From assembly GCF_019393635.1 (NCBI RefSeq), contig NC_057862.1, positions 676,226,314 to 676,290,313 on the forward strand: a stretch of DNA of 64,000 nt, written 5' to 3'. Shown in pieces: positions 22,163 through 34,059 of the stretch. Positions within the stretch are counted from its first letter, which is position 1, and every line of letters begins with the position of its first letter. The notes below the pieces were generated by a model. It made no database searches, was not told the DNA's origin, and saw nothing but the letters and a program-made list of their open reading frames with translations. The position numbers were made by a program, and so were the translations under genes. This stretch comes from Dromiciops gliroides. Its lineage: Eukaryota > Chordata > Mammalia > Microbiotheria > Microbiotheriidae.

Positions 22163-22501
22163 AAAAACTCATGATGGAAAATGTTCTCCACATCCAGAAA
22201 AAAGAGCTATGGATTCTGAATGCAGATTGAACCATAATGTTTCTACTTTTTGGTTTGTTGTTTTTTCTTTTTTGAGATCTCCCCTTGTGTTCTGATTCTC
22301 TTTCACAACATGACTAATGCAGAAATATGCTTAATGTGATTGTACATATATAACTATATCAAATTGCTTTCTGTCTTGGCGAGGGGAGAAAGGAGGGAGG
22401 GGAGAAAATTTTGAAATAAAAATCTTATGAAAACAAATGTTGAAAAGTATCTTTCCATGTAACTGGAAAATAATAAAATACTTTTATGATTAAAAAGAAA
22501 A
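22163..22501 (+). mobile_element. 5'-truncated L1 3' UTR with perfect 17-bp target duplication
   Basis: Runs from aaaaactcatgatgg to aataaaatacttttatga plus A-rich tail. gaaaaatgagggctttg is repeated at 22,146-22,162 and 22,502-22,518. Confidence 0.93.
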
Positions 22502-22519
22502 GAAAAATGAGGGCTTTGG

Positions 22520-22925
22520 ACTAGAATTCCTTGATCTGCCCAGATTGGGAGTGAAGACAGAGAGCAAGAGGGGCTAAGGACTCCAGGAATCAGGGGTAAC
22601 ATATCCTTTACCCCTCACACACCCTGATCTTCTGAAATGAGGAAAGAGGAGCCTTTCAGCTCAGAGTAGAAATCTCAGGTTTTGTCCTGGCCTGGGGGGA
22701 TTAACAGAATTCCAAAAAGAGTCCAGAACACAACTTCTTCAATTCCAATTTGAAAAGGATCTATTGAGGACCTACTGTGAACCTGACCCAGCCTGGTTGG
22801 ATGGGAGAACAAATTTCTCTGTGCTGAGAAGCTCACTGTCAGCTCAGAAAAACAAATATGAAACAGCCCAGAAAACCGTAAAAGTCAGTGTTGCCTAATG
22901 TCAAAATGAGTGAATCAGACGGTAA
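22520..22925. other. Unique sequence, no gene seen
   Basis: 22,745-22,860 resembles a decayed LINE-like remnant (gaggacctactgtgaacc) but is not assignable. Confidence 0.4.
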
Positions 22926-23250
22926 GTGAGGAAGCTATTTAGAGGAAGGAAGGGAGAGGAAAGGAAAGAGACAGAGACAGAAAGAACAGAGCAAAAAGGA
23001 GAGGGGGGAGAGGAGAGGGAGGGGGAGAGAGACAGAGACACAGAGACAGAAAGAGAAGGGAGAGAGGGAAGGAGGGGGGAGAGAGAGACAGAGAAAGACA
23101 AAGAGACAGGGAGGGAGGGAGAGAAGGGAGAGAGGGAGGGGGAAAGAGAGACAGAGAGAAGAGAGAGACAGAGAGACAGAGAGGGAGGGAGAGATAGACA
23201 GAGAGACAGAGAGATGGGGGGAGAGAAAGGAAGGGAGGGAGGGAGGGAGA
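22926..23250. repeat. Long (GA/GACA/GGGA)n purine tract
   Basis: Nearly pure purines: gagacagagacag, gggagggaggg and gagagagac. All open frames through it are Arg/Glu/Gly or Ser/Leu/Pro low complexity. Confidence 0.85.
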
Positions 23251-23391
23251 GCTCTGTGAGTGAGCTGGGGAAGAAAGGCTTCCTGAGGAAAACAAGAATT
23301 AAGCTGGCCTGGAAGAATGGAGGAAGACACAAGAAGGCATTTCAGAAACAGATTGAAAAGAGGTGTGGGTTCCAATGGGTAGTAGGAGTGT

Positions 23392-23565
23392 GGTGTGTGG
23401 GAAATAACACTGAATTTGGAATTAGAGGCCTGGGTTAAAATCTTCCTGATTTCCTTGGACAGATCACTGAAGTCCTCCAGGCCTCACGATTCTCATCTTT
23501 AAGTCAAAGGATTCTACTCTCTGGTCTTTTTGGTCCCTTCCAGCTCTAAATTTATAATCCCCTGA
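23392..23565 (+). mobile_element. MIR-like SINE
   Basis: gaggcctgggttaaaatc, gacagatcactgaagtcc, ggtcccttccagctctaaat. Confidence 0.7.
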
Positions 23566-23639
23566 GTAGACTAGCCTGGTTCCTGGAGCAAAATAGTGAG
23601 ATTAAGGATTGGGGGAGTGGTAGAGTCCAGATTATGGAA

Positions 23640-23945
23640 TGGCATGGATCCATCAAGTATTTATTAAGTGCCAACTGTTTGCCCAAACTGTACTAAGCGA
23701 TACAGTTGCAAAGACCAAAATGCAACCGTCCTTCCCTCAGGGAGTTTACATTCTTTTTTTTTTTTTTTTAGTGAGGCAATTGGAGTTAAGTGACTTGCCC
23801 AGGGTCACACAGCTAGTAAGTGTTAAGTGTCTGAGGCTGGATTTGAACTCAGGTCCTCCTGACTCCAGGGCCGGTGCTCTATTCACTGCACCACCTAGCT
23901 GCCCCAGGGAGTTTACATTCTAAAGGGAAAGACAATTTATAATAA
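23640..23945 (+). mobile_element. Ancient LINE-like 5' motif split by a SINE
   Basis: gtatttattaagtgccaac and ccctcagggagtttacattc, resuming after the SINE at 23,906. Confidence 0.65.
23755..23905 (-). mobile_element. WSINE1-like SINE with perfect 16-bp target duplication
   Basis: agggagtttacattct at 23,739-23,754 and 23,906-23,921 flanks a full-length reverse copy with T tail. Confidence 0.95.
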
Positions 23946-23954
23946 GGAATAGGA

Positions 23955-24115
23955 ACTGAATCTGTGATTTCATTGGTATAGGAAACACTTTATGAGGAAA
24001 CTCCCTTTACTGGGGCAGATCAGGACTTTCTTTGCAACTTATAGCCTTCAAATTGTCTAGAACAATGAGAAATGAAGTGACTTGTCCTAGGTCCTACAAT
24101 TAGTAAGGGTCAGGT
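23955..24115 (-). mobile_element. CORE-SINE with extended tail
   Basis: gtgatttcattggtatagg, gaggaaactccctttac, gaagtgacttgtcctaggtc. Confidence 0.65.
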
Positions 24116-24117
24116 GT

Positions 24118-24320
24118 CATGATCAGACCTGTGCTTTAGCAAAATCATTTTGGCAGCTGTTTGAAAGATGAACTGGAGTGAGGAAAGACTTGAGGCAGAG
24201 AGGGTAAGCAAGAGGCTGTTTTAATAGTCCAGGCAAGAGGTGATAAGAACCTGAACTAGGATGGTGTGTGTTGGAGTGGAGATATGGGGAAGTTTTCAAG
24301 GGGTTGTGTGGAAAAATAAA
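24118..24320 (+). mobile_element. Ancient LINE-like repeat fragment
   Basis: catgatcagacctgtgcttt, aaaatcattttggcagctg, atagtccaggcaagaggtg. Confidence 0.65.
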
Positions 24321-24775
24321 TGACAAGATGTGAGGATACCCCTACTTAAAATGATCTTCTGGTCAATCACTCTGCCTAAAATTCCAACGTTAGCCTTTTG
24401 CTCCTTTGGGTTAAACATCGTTCTCTTTCTATCAAAATGGCAAACCCTAGAGTGGGGGAGACTCCTTCACATGAGTAATTTTTGTTACACACTTTCATAG
24501 GAAAAAACATTCAAGAGGTAGAAAGAATTTTAGAGGTCATCTGGCTCAACTTACTTCCTTTAGAGTCTCAAATCAATTTAACAAGCAATCAAGCTACTAC
24601 TGTGCCAGGCATTGAGCTAGATACTGAGAAGACAAAGAAATATTTCCTTCCATCAAGGAGCTTTCATTCTCCAGAACCAGTAAGTAACATATATAGATGA
24701 ACTAATAAAAAACAAAATAAGCAAAATTTATTGGAGAAACTGAGACCCAGAGAGACTATCTTAATCAAAGTCAAA
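24321..24775. other. Mixed unique and old-repeat sequence, no gene
   Basis: 24,585-24,715 carries the LINE-like motif gtgccaggcattgagcta and tcaaggagctttcattctc. Confidence 0.45.
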
Positions 24776-25205
24776 GAGAGGAATAAGCATTTATATGGTA
24801 CTTACTACGTGCCAAGCACTATGCTAAGTGCTTTTTTATATATAGTTATCTAATTTGATCTTCACAATAACCGTGGGAGGTGTCTAGGTTGCAGAGTGGA
24901 TAGAGCTTCAGGCCTAGAATCAGGAAGATATGAGTTCAAATCTGACCTCAGACACTTACCAGCTGTGTGACCCTGGGCAAATCACTTACACGATGTTTAC
25001 CTCAGTTTCCTCAACATGGCAAGCATCATATAAATGTTAGCTATTATCATCATCATTATTGTTACCCCTATTATACAGTTGAGGAAACTGAGGCAAAAAG
25101 AAGTCGAATGACTTACTCAGGGCTATATAGCTAATGTTTGAGGTCACATTTGAACTCAATTTTTCCTGATGCCAGCCCCAGTCCTCTAACTGCCTGGCCT
25201 CCACC
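24776..25205 (-). mobile_element. MIR-like SINE interrupted by a MAR1 SINE
   Basis: Left part gccaagcactatgctaagtg and gatcttcacaataacc. Right part ttatacagttgaggaaactg and tttttcctgatgccagccc. Confidence 0.72.
24883..25035 (+). mobile_element. MAR1 SINE inserted in the MIR-like element
   Basis: gtctaggttgcagagtgg, gagttcaaatctgacctcag, gaccctgggcaaatcac. Confidence 0.75.
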
Positions 25206-25870
25206 TATGTAATAGAGGCTTACAGGACTTGGATCCAGGCCCTCTGTCCTTGTACCTAAATCCAGGGCCTTTTCCAATATTATCTGGAATAAGAGCTCAG
25301 GATACCATTAATTGTGGGAGGAGGCGGGGTAAGACAAGGGAAGCAGAATCTCAGAAGACAATCTTCACTGACTTTCCACTGTTCCCAACACTTGATGGTG
25401 GGCAAGCCTACACATCCGTGTGTTTCCCCGAGTCTGTGCATCTCTCCACAAGACCAATCCCTACTCTGGCCAATCCCCCGTATATCTCTAGGCAAGGATC
25501 ACAAAGTGAGGGCCCCACTCCCCTCCAAGAAGCTCTCACTGTGCTGTGGAATCATCTTGAGGAAAGGAATCAGAGACTTAAGCCCCTTAGGGAGGGGAGA
25601 AATGGTGGAGTGGAGATGGAGTAGAGGTGGGAGGGAAGGATGGGGCAGCAAGTAAGGGATGAGAGAGAATTCAATCTAAGCCAGCACAAAGACTTAAGAA
25701 CAAAGAGTATGGGGACAGACTGAAAGGTGATGTGGAGTGGGGAATGGAGGGCCAGGCTGGAGAGAAAAAGCAGAGATTTAGAGTAGAGAGATAGAAAGAG
25801 GCTATAGAGACATGGCAGCCTCCCCTCCAGCCCCACCAAAAACAGCCATCGTACCATATTTAGTTTAATA
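25206..25870. other. Unique sequence, no gene accepted
   Basis: Two overlapping open frames (25,229-25,624 and 25,314-25,655) show no recognised protein and no codon preference. 25,580-25,810 is purine-rich. Confidence 0.4.
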
Positions 25871-25883
25871 CTTTGACGATTCT

Positions 25884-26038
25884 TTTTTTTCTTTTTTTTT
25901 TTGGTGAGGCAATTGGGGTTAAGTGACTTGCCCAGGGTCACACAGCTAGTAAGTGTTAAATGTCTGAGGCTGGATTTGAACTCAGGTACTCCTGAATCCA
26001 GGGCTGGTGCTCTATCCACTGTGCCATCTAGCTGCCCC
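25884..26038 (-). mobile_element. WSINE1-like SINE with perfect 13-bp target duplication
   Basis: ctttgacgattct at 25,871-25,883 and 26,039-26,051. Confidence 0.93.
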
Positions 26039-26170
26039 CTTTGACGATTCTAATTTCATTTCTGTCCATCAAAGAAGATACAAGCCCCTTTGCCACTTAG
26101 GAAATGGCCCTTGAATGTTGTAATAGCTGAATGCATCAGGTGCCTGTGTCCCTCCTGTTGAAAAGGCTCT

Positions 26171-26303
26171 AGGGGCAGCTAGGTGGCGCAGTGGATAAAG
26201 CACTGGCCCTGGATTCAGGAGGACCTGAGTTCAAATCCAGCCTCAGACATTTAACACTTACTAGCTGTGTGACCCTGGTAAGTCACTTGACCACAACTGC
26301 CTT
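26171..26303 (+). mobile_element. WSINE1-like SINE
   Basis: Full head (ggggcagctaggtggcgc). The A tail has become the adjoining (GAAA)n tract. Confidence 0.9.
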
Positions 26304-26307
26304 ACGA

Positions 26308-26347
<40 letters not shown>

Positions 26348-26355
26348 AGAAAGAA

Positions 26356-26410
<55 letters not shown>
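26304..26410. repeat. (GAAA)n microsatellite grown from a SINE tail
   Basis: Roughly 26 tetranucleotide units with an agaagaag interruption near 26,350. Confidence 0.95.
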
Positions 26411-26411
<1 letters not shown>

Positions 26412-26427
26412 TAAAGGTTCTGCCTAG

Positions 26428-26605
26428 GATCATAGATTCAGAGAAGGAAAGGACATTCAAAGTCACCAAGTCCAACATCTCCTCATACTCTGCCTCCCAT
26501 TTTAAAGATGAAGCAGCTGCACCACAGAGATGATCAGTACAGGGTCAAACAGATCTAAAAGCATCAGGGCAGGGGACTGAACTCACTTTCTTCCTGAGTC
26601 CCATA
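26428..26605 (-). mobile_element. MIR-like SINE
   Basis: cccattttaaagatgaagc, acagggtcaaacagatct, gaactcactttcttcctgag. Confidence 0.65.
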
Positions 26606-26934
26606 AAGCAGTTTATCCACTTTTGGTCTGTTACCTGGGGGGATCATATTGGTCAGCTATGCCAGCTGGAAGACGTTGGTCAAGTCTTAACAAAACCAGA
26701 ATCACCCTCAGGCTGAGGCGGGGCATCTGAGAACTTGGGAGAGAGAATCCTGTCTTGGGCCGAACTGATGGAGATGTGGTACCCAGAGCTAGGCAGGTGA
26801 AAGCTATGCTGAACTAGCCTTTTAGGAAAGTCACTGGCAAGCTGGACTCTGTAGAGGAAAGAGTACCTGCCATGGGAAGAGGACTACAGAAGATGCCATA
26901 CTAAGATGAAGGGAATGGGCATCCAAAGAGGCAG
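26606..26934. other. Unique sequence, no gene seen
   Basis: No signature recognised. Confidence 0.4.
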
Positions 26935-27185
26935 GGAAGCTAGGTGGCACCATGGAGTATAGAACACCATACCTGGAGTCAAGAAGATTCATCTTCCTGA
27001 GTTCAAATCTAGGCCTCAGATCCTCACTAGCTGTATGACCCTGGGCAAGTCACTTAACACTGTTTGCCCCCAGTTTCCTCATTTGTAAAATGAGCTGGAA
27101 ATGGCAAACCACTCCAGGATCTTTGCCAGGAAAACCCCAGTTGGGTCATGAGGAGTCAGACATGACTGAAATGGACCAACAATAA
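26935..27185 (+). mobile_element. Full-length MAR1 SINE with RTE-like tail
   Basis: gctaggtggcaccatgg head, aaaatgagctggaaatgg, ccactccaggatctttgcc, gtcagacatgactgaaatg. Confidence 0.88.
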
Positions 27186-27202
27186 CCATCCATAGCAGAG
27201 AG

Positions 27203-27462
27203 AAGGGGAATAAGCCTTTATTAAGTGCCTCCTATTTGCCAGCACTGGCTAAGCATTCAACAAATATTCTCTCATTTGATCTTCACAACTGCCCTGGGAG
27301 GTAAATGCTTTTATTATCCTTATCTTTCAGTTGAGAAAACTGAGCCAGACAGAATTAAGCTACTTGACTAGGATCACAGAGCTAGTATCTGAGACCAGAT
27401 TTGAACTCAGATCTTCTTGACTCCAGGCCTAGTGCTCTCCCCCTGAGCCACTGAGCTGTCCC
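27203..27462 (-). mobile_element. MIR-like SINE
   Basis: cctttattaagtgcctcc, gatcttcacaactgccctg, cttgactccaggcctagtg. Confidence 0.8.
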
Positions 27463-27558
27463 TAAGAGAAAACTATTGCACAAAGCAGGTAGATATAGCT
27501 ATTCAGGCACCAACACAAGCAGCCAGGCACTGAACATATGGCACAATCATGTGTACAC

Positions 27559-27589
<31 letters not shown>

Positions 27590-27854
27590 TAGGGTGACAG
27601 GATTGCTTGCTACACCTACAGGCACATGCTTTTTCAACACTTTGAGTATCCCTGGTTTTAATAGTTTCCTGGTGTAATAGTTTCATACACTGATACATAT
27701 TACAGTGCTTCTATGACTTAGGAAAAGTTCATCAGTGTCTGTGGCTGGAAAAATTCATTCTCCCTCATCCTCTGTCAACTTTATAATGAACCTTTCAGAA
27801 TAGCGAATGGGGGCCTTCTCTTGGGGTACCTGGTGGCAGTGGCAGTGGCAGCTG
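27463..27854. other. Unique sequence with (AC)n at 27,554-27,590
   Basis: Apart from the AC run no element or gene is recognised. Confidence 0.5.
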
Positions 27855-28075
27855 GTGGAGGATAGGGCACTGGTCCCCAGGTCTGAAGATCTGAGTTTAA
27901 ATCATATCTCAGCCATTTATTAGCCATGATTCTAACCAAATCACTTCACCTCTGTTTGTCTCAGTTTACTCAACTATAAAATGAGGAAAAAATAGCACCT
28001 ACCTCCCACATTTATTGTGAAGATCAAATGAGATAATACGTGCAAAGCACATGACATATGGTAAATGATTGTTTC
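27855..28075 (+). mobile_element. MAR1/MIR-like SINE
   Basis: gatctgagtttaaatcat, cctctgtttgtctcagttta, gtgaagatcaaatgagata. Confidence 0.75.
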
Positions 28076-28104
28076 CTTTATTCCTCTCATTTTTGAATCC
28101 TTTC

Positions 28105-28285
28105 CAGCATATGATCCTAGATTAGAAGGTGCAAAAAAATGCCCAATGCCTTCATTTTACAGAAAAGGAAACTGAGGTTTACAGAAAGGAAATCACTTAC
28201 CCAAGGCCACACTGGAAGCAAGTAGGACAGCTATGGTTTCAACCCAGGTCCTCTTGATCCAAATTTAATAAGTGCTTCTATTTTC
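28105..28285 (-). mobile_element. MIR-like SINE
   Basis: ccttcattttacagaaaagg, caaggccacactggaagc, tttcaacccaggtcctcttg. Confidence 0.72.
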
Positions 28286-28462
28286 CCTTCACAGTCCAGG
28301 AGAGAGCCAACAAAACAAGCCAAAACTCCCTAACACCCAGACAGGCTATCAGAGAGCCTATGATCACCTCCAAGCTTTGGTGTGGCATCATAGGAGGACT
28401 TGAGTGGAGGCCTAACTAAAGGAAAAAAATAGCTGACCACTCATATCATCCGATATAAGACC

Positions 28463-28681
28463 CACATACATACATACATACATATACAGAGAGAGAGAGA
28501 GAGAGAGGCATCACATATGCAAATACATCCAAGAGGAGACTCCAGATAAGAAAAGGCTCAATCTCAAGGCCACCACTACCCACACAACCCAAATATTCAC
28601 CTACACTGAGAGGAACCAGCATATAGTCCCACATACACCATATGCACAAGGCCAATCCTATACAACCACAGGCATGGCTAG

Positions 28682-28733
<52 letters not shown>
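28463..28733. repeat. (CATA)n(GA)n and (AC)n microsatellites around a CA-rich tract
   Basis: catacatacatacatac then gagagagag at 28,463-28,507. A perfect AC run lies at 28,685-28,733. The DNA between is decayed C/A-rich. Confidence 0.85.
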
Positions 28734-28734
<1 letters not shown>

Positions 28735-28739
28735 GGGGG

Positions 28740-29619
28740 TCTACCACATATAAATATGAGAACCAGCCAAGTCCTTAGAGCTGTTTCAAAATCATCAGTT
28801 ATCAGAATAGAAAGATGTGTTCCTCTGAGAGACAGTCCAGGTCACAGTGACACAGTGATGTACCTGCCTAAGTCTGATTCACACACACAGTACAGAGACT
28901 CTCATGCACTACACGCTGTCCCAGGTCCTACGGGGTGGGAGTGGAGGTAGCTTTGAAGGTTTAATGAATAATCTAAGGCTAACCCCCTCAGAGCACAAGT
29001 GAAAGGAAATGACTCTCTTGGCCTAAGTACTTCTGGAGTGTGGACCCCTGGAAGCCGGGGGAGAAGAGTGGAAATGAAGGTGACTATCTCGGAAAGGTGG
29101 CACACATCCAGAATGACAATAGAGTGGGAAAGGAAGACTGCAGAGGGTCGTGGGCATAAAGGGCCAAACTTGGAGCTAACAAACTGAGACTAAGAATGGA
29201 GAAGACCCAGGATAGTCCCGCAAACCCTGGGCACTAAGGAGGAGAAGCCCTCAGGGAATGGGGAAAAGGCCACCAAGAGAATCCCTCTCAGAGATCCCCA
29301 GCAAACAGCAAGAGCTGAGGATTCCTCCTCCCGCCCACCTCCCTCCCTTCCCCACCCTCCAGAACCCAGGATCGGAAGAGAAGCTGAGTAATGGAGGGTT
29401 GAGGGAAATCCCTGTAGAGGGTGGATGTCTCGACTGTCACCGAGGAATATTCGGGAAATTTGAGATTGGTCCCTGCCCTGTGAGAGAGTAGGAACGGGGA
29501 GTGGGGCCTCGGTCAAACCACAGCTTCAGAGAGCCCCGTGGAAGAGCTTTGGCTGTGGATGCGGCCCTGCACTAGCCCTCGGCTTCCCAACCGCCGCGGG
29601 AGGCAGGGAGGGGGTGGAA
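28740..29619. other. Unique sequence, no gene accepted
   Basis: Several overlapping frames on both strands; none shows a recognised domain. Confidence 0.4.
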
Positions 29620-30900
29620 GGGGAGAGGAATTTGAACTAGTCCTTTCGCTCTCTGGGCCTCAGTTTTCCCAGCTAACAATCGAAGGGACTATTTTGTTGA
29701 AGAAGAGAGAGATCGTGGATGCAGAACCTTGCACACGCCGTCCAGCAGAGCGGCTACGTCGATTGGTTTTGCTTAAATTGTTTTTCTTTGCTAGTAGAGA
29801 AGACTCCCTGGGTGAGGTGATGCAACCGGAAATGACTATAATATCCACAAAAGGCATCAATAAACCGCTAATGACAAACAAAATAAAGCGAAGGAATTGG
29901 AAGAGGCGATTTCTAAGCTCTCTTCAGGCTCTAAATCCTATGATCCGATCTAAATATCTATGCCGGCGGCCGGGCTGGGATCCAGGACGGGAGGGAGCCA
30001 GAGCTGGTCCCTGAGCGAGGTCTGGGTTCTAGCTAGATTCGTAACGAATATTTCGAATCCAGAGACTCTGGCCAAAGTGAAGAGATTTTCCTCTGCTTTG
30101 GGACAAGCTCCGAACTCAGGCTCATGTGAATCCAAGGAGAAAAGCCGCGTCTACACAGGCAAAGCGAAGCTGAACGAGGAAAAGAGGTCTTCTATAATCC
30201 AAATGAGAGAAATCCCCAAACCTTCGAATAATGAAAAAAAAAAACCTCTTCTATGGAGGCTGTAAAGCCAGAGTCCGTGCACGAGCGCCAACGCCGATAC
30301 ACACATATCCACTCCGGCTGACCAGATAGATTTACTTAGCTGAGATCAAGCTGGTGCTCCGCCCCGACTCCAGCAGAATGTAAGCCGCCTGGAGGGCAGG
30401 ACGGGTTTTTTTATTTGCTCTTTGTATCCCCAGGGCCTCACGAGGGACTATTTCGGCATAAGAACCGCTGCCAGGATGGTTATAGTCATTTTGTAGGTGA
30501 GGGGAAAGGCCCAGGGAGTTTTAGCGCCGGGCCGAAAGTCACCGGTCGGGTTGAGTGCCTGGGCCCGAAGGACAAGTCTCCGGGCTTTGGGGTCTAGATC
30601 CTTTTCCCGTCTGTGGCGAGGTCTGTTTGGGTGTGTTTGCCCTCAAGTATGCGCGCGCGCCAAGACACACACACACCACCACCACCATAGCAGCAGCACA
30701 GCTTTCCCCCTTCCACAAATACACACCTGCCTACCGCTGGCCCCTTCCCGAAGCACCATGTTCTCAGTCAAATTCGTCGGACTCGGACTTATCCAAGGCC
30801 CACCCGCCTTGAACGCACCGGAGCTTCTGGGGCCAGGCTCTGTAAAGGAGATTCGAGAAGGAAAAAACTAAACAGGATCAAACCAAAAGAAATTGGTTAG
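29620..30900. other. CpG-containing unique sequence with MIR remnants
   Basis: 29,640-29,690 (gggcctcagttttcccag) and 29,905-29,950 look like MIR remnants. 30,650-30,700 has gcgcgcgcg and caccaccacc runs. Long frames here (29,538-30,014 and 30,497-30,871) are not recognised. Confidence 0.4.
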
Positions 30901-30915
30901 CTGGGCCTCTCCAGC

Positions 30916-30916
<1 letters not shown>

Positions 30917-30966
<50 letters not shown>
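30917..30966. repeat. (AC)25 microsatellite
   Basis: Uninterrupted AC run. Confidence 0.97.
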
Positions 30967-30967
<1 letters not shown>

Positions 30968-31099
30968 AGCCATAAAACGGCTCTGTTGTTTGTAAAGAGA
31001 ATCTGGTCAGGGACAGATCCAGGGAGAGAGATAATCACAGAGAGCAAGAAAAAAGAAAAAAATCAGAGGGAGAAGACACCGTATTAGAGAGAGAGATTT

Positions 31100-31260
31100 C
31101 GCTTAACTCTTATATTTGTGTATGTTGGCCTCCCCTCCTCCCCAGGAAAACATAAACTCCCTGAGGGCAGGCGTTATTTCTTCCGTCTTTGCATCTCCAG
31201 AGGCTACCTAACAGCTCCTGCAACAGAGTAGTCGCGTAATAAATATCCACTGATTAAGAG
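31100..31260 (+). mobile_element. L2 3' tip
   Basis: aaactccctgagggcaggc, cttccgtctttgcatctcc, taataaatatccactgatt. Confidence 0.68.
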
Positions 31261-32859
31261 CGGAGGTAAAAGAAATTCAGGGTGAGATGCTGAGTCAAGG
31301 CCAGAGCGAAGACAGAGATGGAAACTGAAAGACACAGATGCTCTAGACAGAGATAAACACAAATATGGGACAGAACTTCGGGTTTGCCTTTCTTGTTGTT
31401 GATAATGATTGTTGCCAGAAGTAATGCCTCCCTGGAAAGGATAGCAGGGCAGATGTATTAGCAAATGAAGGCATAAAAACAAAAGGAGTATTTTTAAAGA
31501 TACAACTTAGAAAGACATTCATTCTCTATTCTTAGGTAGTAGATAATGATTTCTAATTACTTGAACATCTATCTAGCCATACATCTGCCAGTCTACTGAA
31601 GAATTCTATTGTGTAAAGCCATTTTACCAAATTTGCCCTTAGACAAATTCTCTTCTAGAATTGAAGTCCGTTGGAAGATAAAGGGCTGATCTTACTCGGG
31701 CCCTGAAACCTGCCTGCTCCATCTGCTCTCCCACTTCTCGTCAGATATCATTGAACATTGCACAGAATTTTCTAGTTCTATTTCTCTCTGTACCTCTGTC
31801 TCTATCTCAGACTGTCTCTGCTCTTCCTTCACCTTTTGGGAGGGGGGGAGTAATCTCTCTTTTTATTTCTGTTTCCCTCTCTAGTTTCATGAGTATGACT
31901 CTGCCTTTTCCCGCTTGGGACGAAGTGGAGAGGGGAATTAATGACAACAGAAGGGAGGCTGAAAGAGGTTGGGGCAGAGGGAATGGGGTGGTAGAGGCAG
32001 GGAAAGGGCAGCCCCCAAATGTTCATTCTTTTCCATTGCCAGAGATGTTAAGAGTTCATTCTCCATGCTTCCCTCCCATCCCCCATTTTTGCCTCACCCT
32101 CCTAGACCCCATATATACATTTAGAAACTCCATCTTGCACACTCCAGAGCAGACCTGATTCCACTAATAAGAGCCAGAAAAAGAGCACAAGACCCGATGT
32201 TGGGGGGAGGACCCCAAAAAGTTTGTCTTTTTCCTCTCTTGTCCTTCCTTAAACCCTGGGAAAGTATTTCTGGCTATTACAACTTTGCCTCGTTCTTTTC
32301 TTCCTCTTTGCCTCATCTCCTTTCCCTCTAGCCAACCCTAAAGGAGCTCCATAATCCCAGGTTGAAATCTGAAGCTCCATGGATCCCAGCTCCAAAGACC
32401 CTTCCCACCCCATCGTATGCCACAACTTTCCTTGTCACTACCTTCCCCGACAACTGGAGGGTAAAAGGGATTCTTTGCCTAACCCTAGAACTAGCCAGCA
32501 CCCTCCAACAACTTCAGTCTTCTCCAATTCAGATCTGAGGCAGGAATTTTATTTTCAGAATCTCTGAGAGTCCCATTGTTTCCAAACTTTTTGTTTAAAT
32601 AAAATCATGATACTAACAATAGCAATACAGAAGAATTCCCTCGAGATGCTTGGAAATAGGTGCCTTTCTACCAAGAAAATAAGATCTAAGTGAAGGTGCC
32701 CCTCACTGGTGTCAAGGCTAAATGAAACCAATTTTCTCCTCCTCTCTCTTTTTCTTTTGATTAACTATTCCATTTCCCTACCCCCAAAGCCAGGAGCATA
32801 AGAAAGACATACCAAGTCACGTTTTAAAGCTGATAAGTCCACGGCAAGAGAACTGAGTG
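31261..32859. other. Unique sequence with a pyrimidine patch, no gene seen
   Basis: 31,760-31,900 is T/C-rich. The remainder is complex with no recognised repeat. A 135-codon frame at 31,751-32,158 is not accepted as coding. Confidence 0.4.
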
Positions 32860-33410
32860 TCTATAGAGAAGGTATAGGGACTCGGGGCTAGGGGATCATG
32901 TTTATGGGGAGGGTCTAGGGGCCTTATTTCCTTTGTAGAAGACAGAGTAGGGGACTGACATCCAAAGGAATTAGAAAACCAAATAACTCTAGGTTCTGGA
33001 GGCTGAGAGATTGAAAGGAGAGAAGAATGGATAGTTTAGGGAGTTGGTGGAGAAGTGAAGGCTTAGAAGGCTGGAGGACCAAGGGACTGGGCATTGAAGG
33101 TCATTGGGACTGGGTTTGGGACCGAACAACTAAACAACTAGAAGACTAGTTGACTGAGGGTTCAGGGAGCTGAGAGACTGGGAAATTGGGGGGTGGGGTG
33201 CAGTGCTGAGGGCCTGAAAGTTTAGAAGAAAAGGAGACTGAAGATCTACAGGCCTGGGAGACTCAGGGTCTAGAGGCTGTATGAAAAGTACATTGTAAAC
33301 TGTTACTATTATAATTATAATTAGTATTATTATTAGACTGAAGGGTTTGAGGGCTAAAGTTCTAAGCAGCTGAGGGCCAAAGAATAAGCCCTGTCCTGTC
33401 CCCACCCCCA
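32860..33410. repeat. Second decayed short-unit tandem repeat, purine-rich on +
   Basis: Recurrent gactgggg, gactgagggttcaggg, gagactgaagatct, ggagactcagggtctagagg and gactgaagggtttgaggg words spaced roughly 20 nt apart. Read on the - strand it resembles the unit style of 11,698-12,190 (cagtctctcagctccctgaa). Confidence 0.45.
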
Positions 33411-34059
33411 AGAGGCCTGAAGTTGCTATAACAATCTTGTTCTGAGAGGAGGAAAATTCCAGGGCCTTTCCTTGAAAACTTGGGGGGGGGGCAGGAATCG
33501 ATTAAGAAAAATTGTCACTTACCTCTTTTAGTTTACAAAAGTCAAAGGCCTTCAGTCCCAGAGGAAGTGATGGGGAAGAGAGTCCCAGGAGTCCTAGGGA
33601 GTCTACTTCCAAATCCATCAGTGTTGTCATGGAAGGGGGTGGGGTGGAGGGGAGGAGAGAAGACAGAGAATACAATATACACATATCAAACACATATAAA
33701 TCCATACAAACACACGAAAGACACTGAGACATGCCCATGCAGTACACCAACGAATCTTAACATGCCCACAATTATCTAAGTGCATAAACCCCACATTCAC
33801 ACCCACCCATGGCATACAGAAAATAACACCCGAGCCCAACTAGTCCTGAAGCTCATACAGGCACACACAGACACACATACACAGAGCCAGGAGACCCAAT
33901 CCCTGTGCTTACCAAATATCCTTCTCCCAAGCTGATTAGAAAGGAGTAAGTCCGGAGGCCGATGCCCCCCACCCACCCACTCTAAGAGAGAAAGCATCTT
34001 TTCCCTCTCTTTTCTTCCTTTCTTCTCTATTTGCTCGGGTTCCTTCAATAGGCCCTCCA
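33411..34059. other. Unique sequence with a decayed CA tract at 33,655-33,895
   Basis: Words such as acacatatcaaacacatat, aaacacacgaaagac and cacacacagacac with few G or T. A G9 run lies near 33,482. Confidence 0.5.

Noticed and set aside
22926-23438. 170-codon Arg/Glu-rich frame and overlapping 118-146-codon Ser/Leu/Pro frames on the other strand
   Set aside because: All are translations of one purine-rich tandem tract; simultaneous open frames on both strands are expected there.
29538-30014. 158-codon frame upstream of VAX2
   Set aside because: Crosses MIR remnants and has no recognisable domain.
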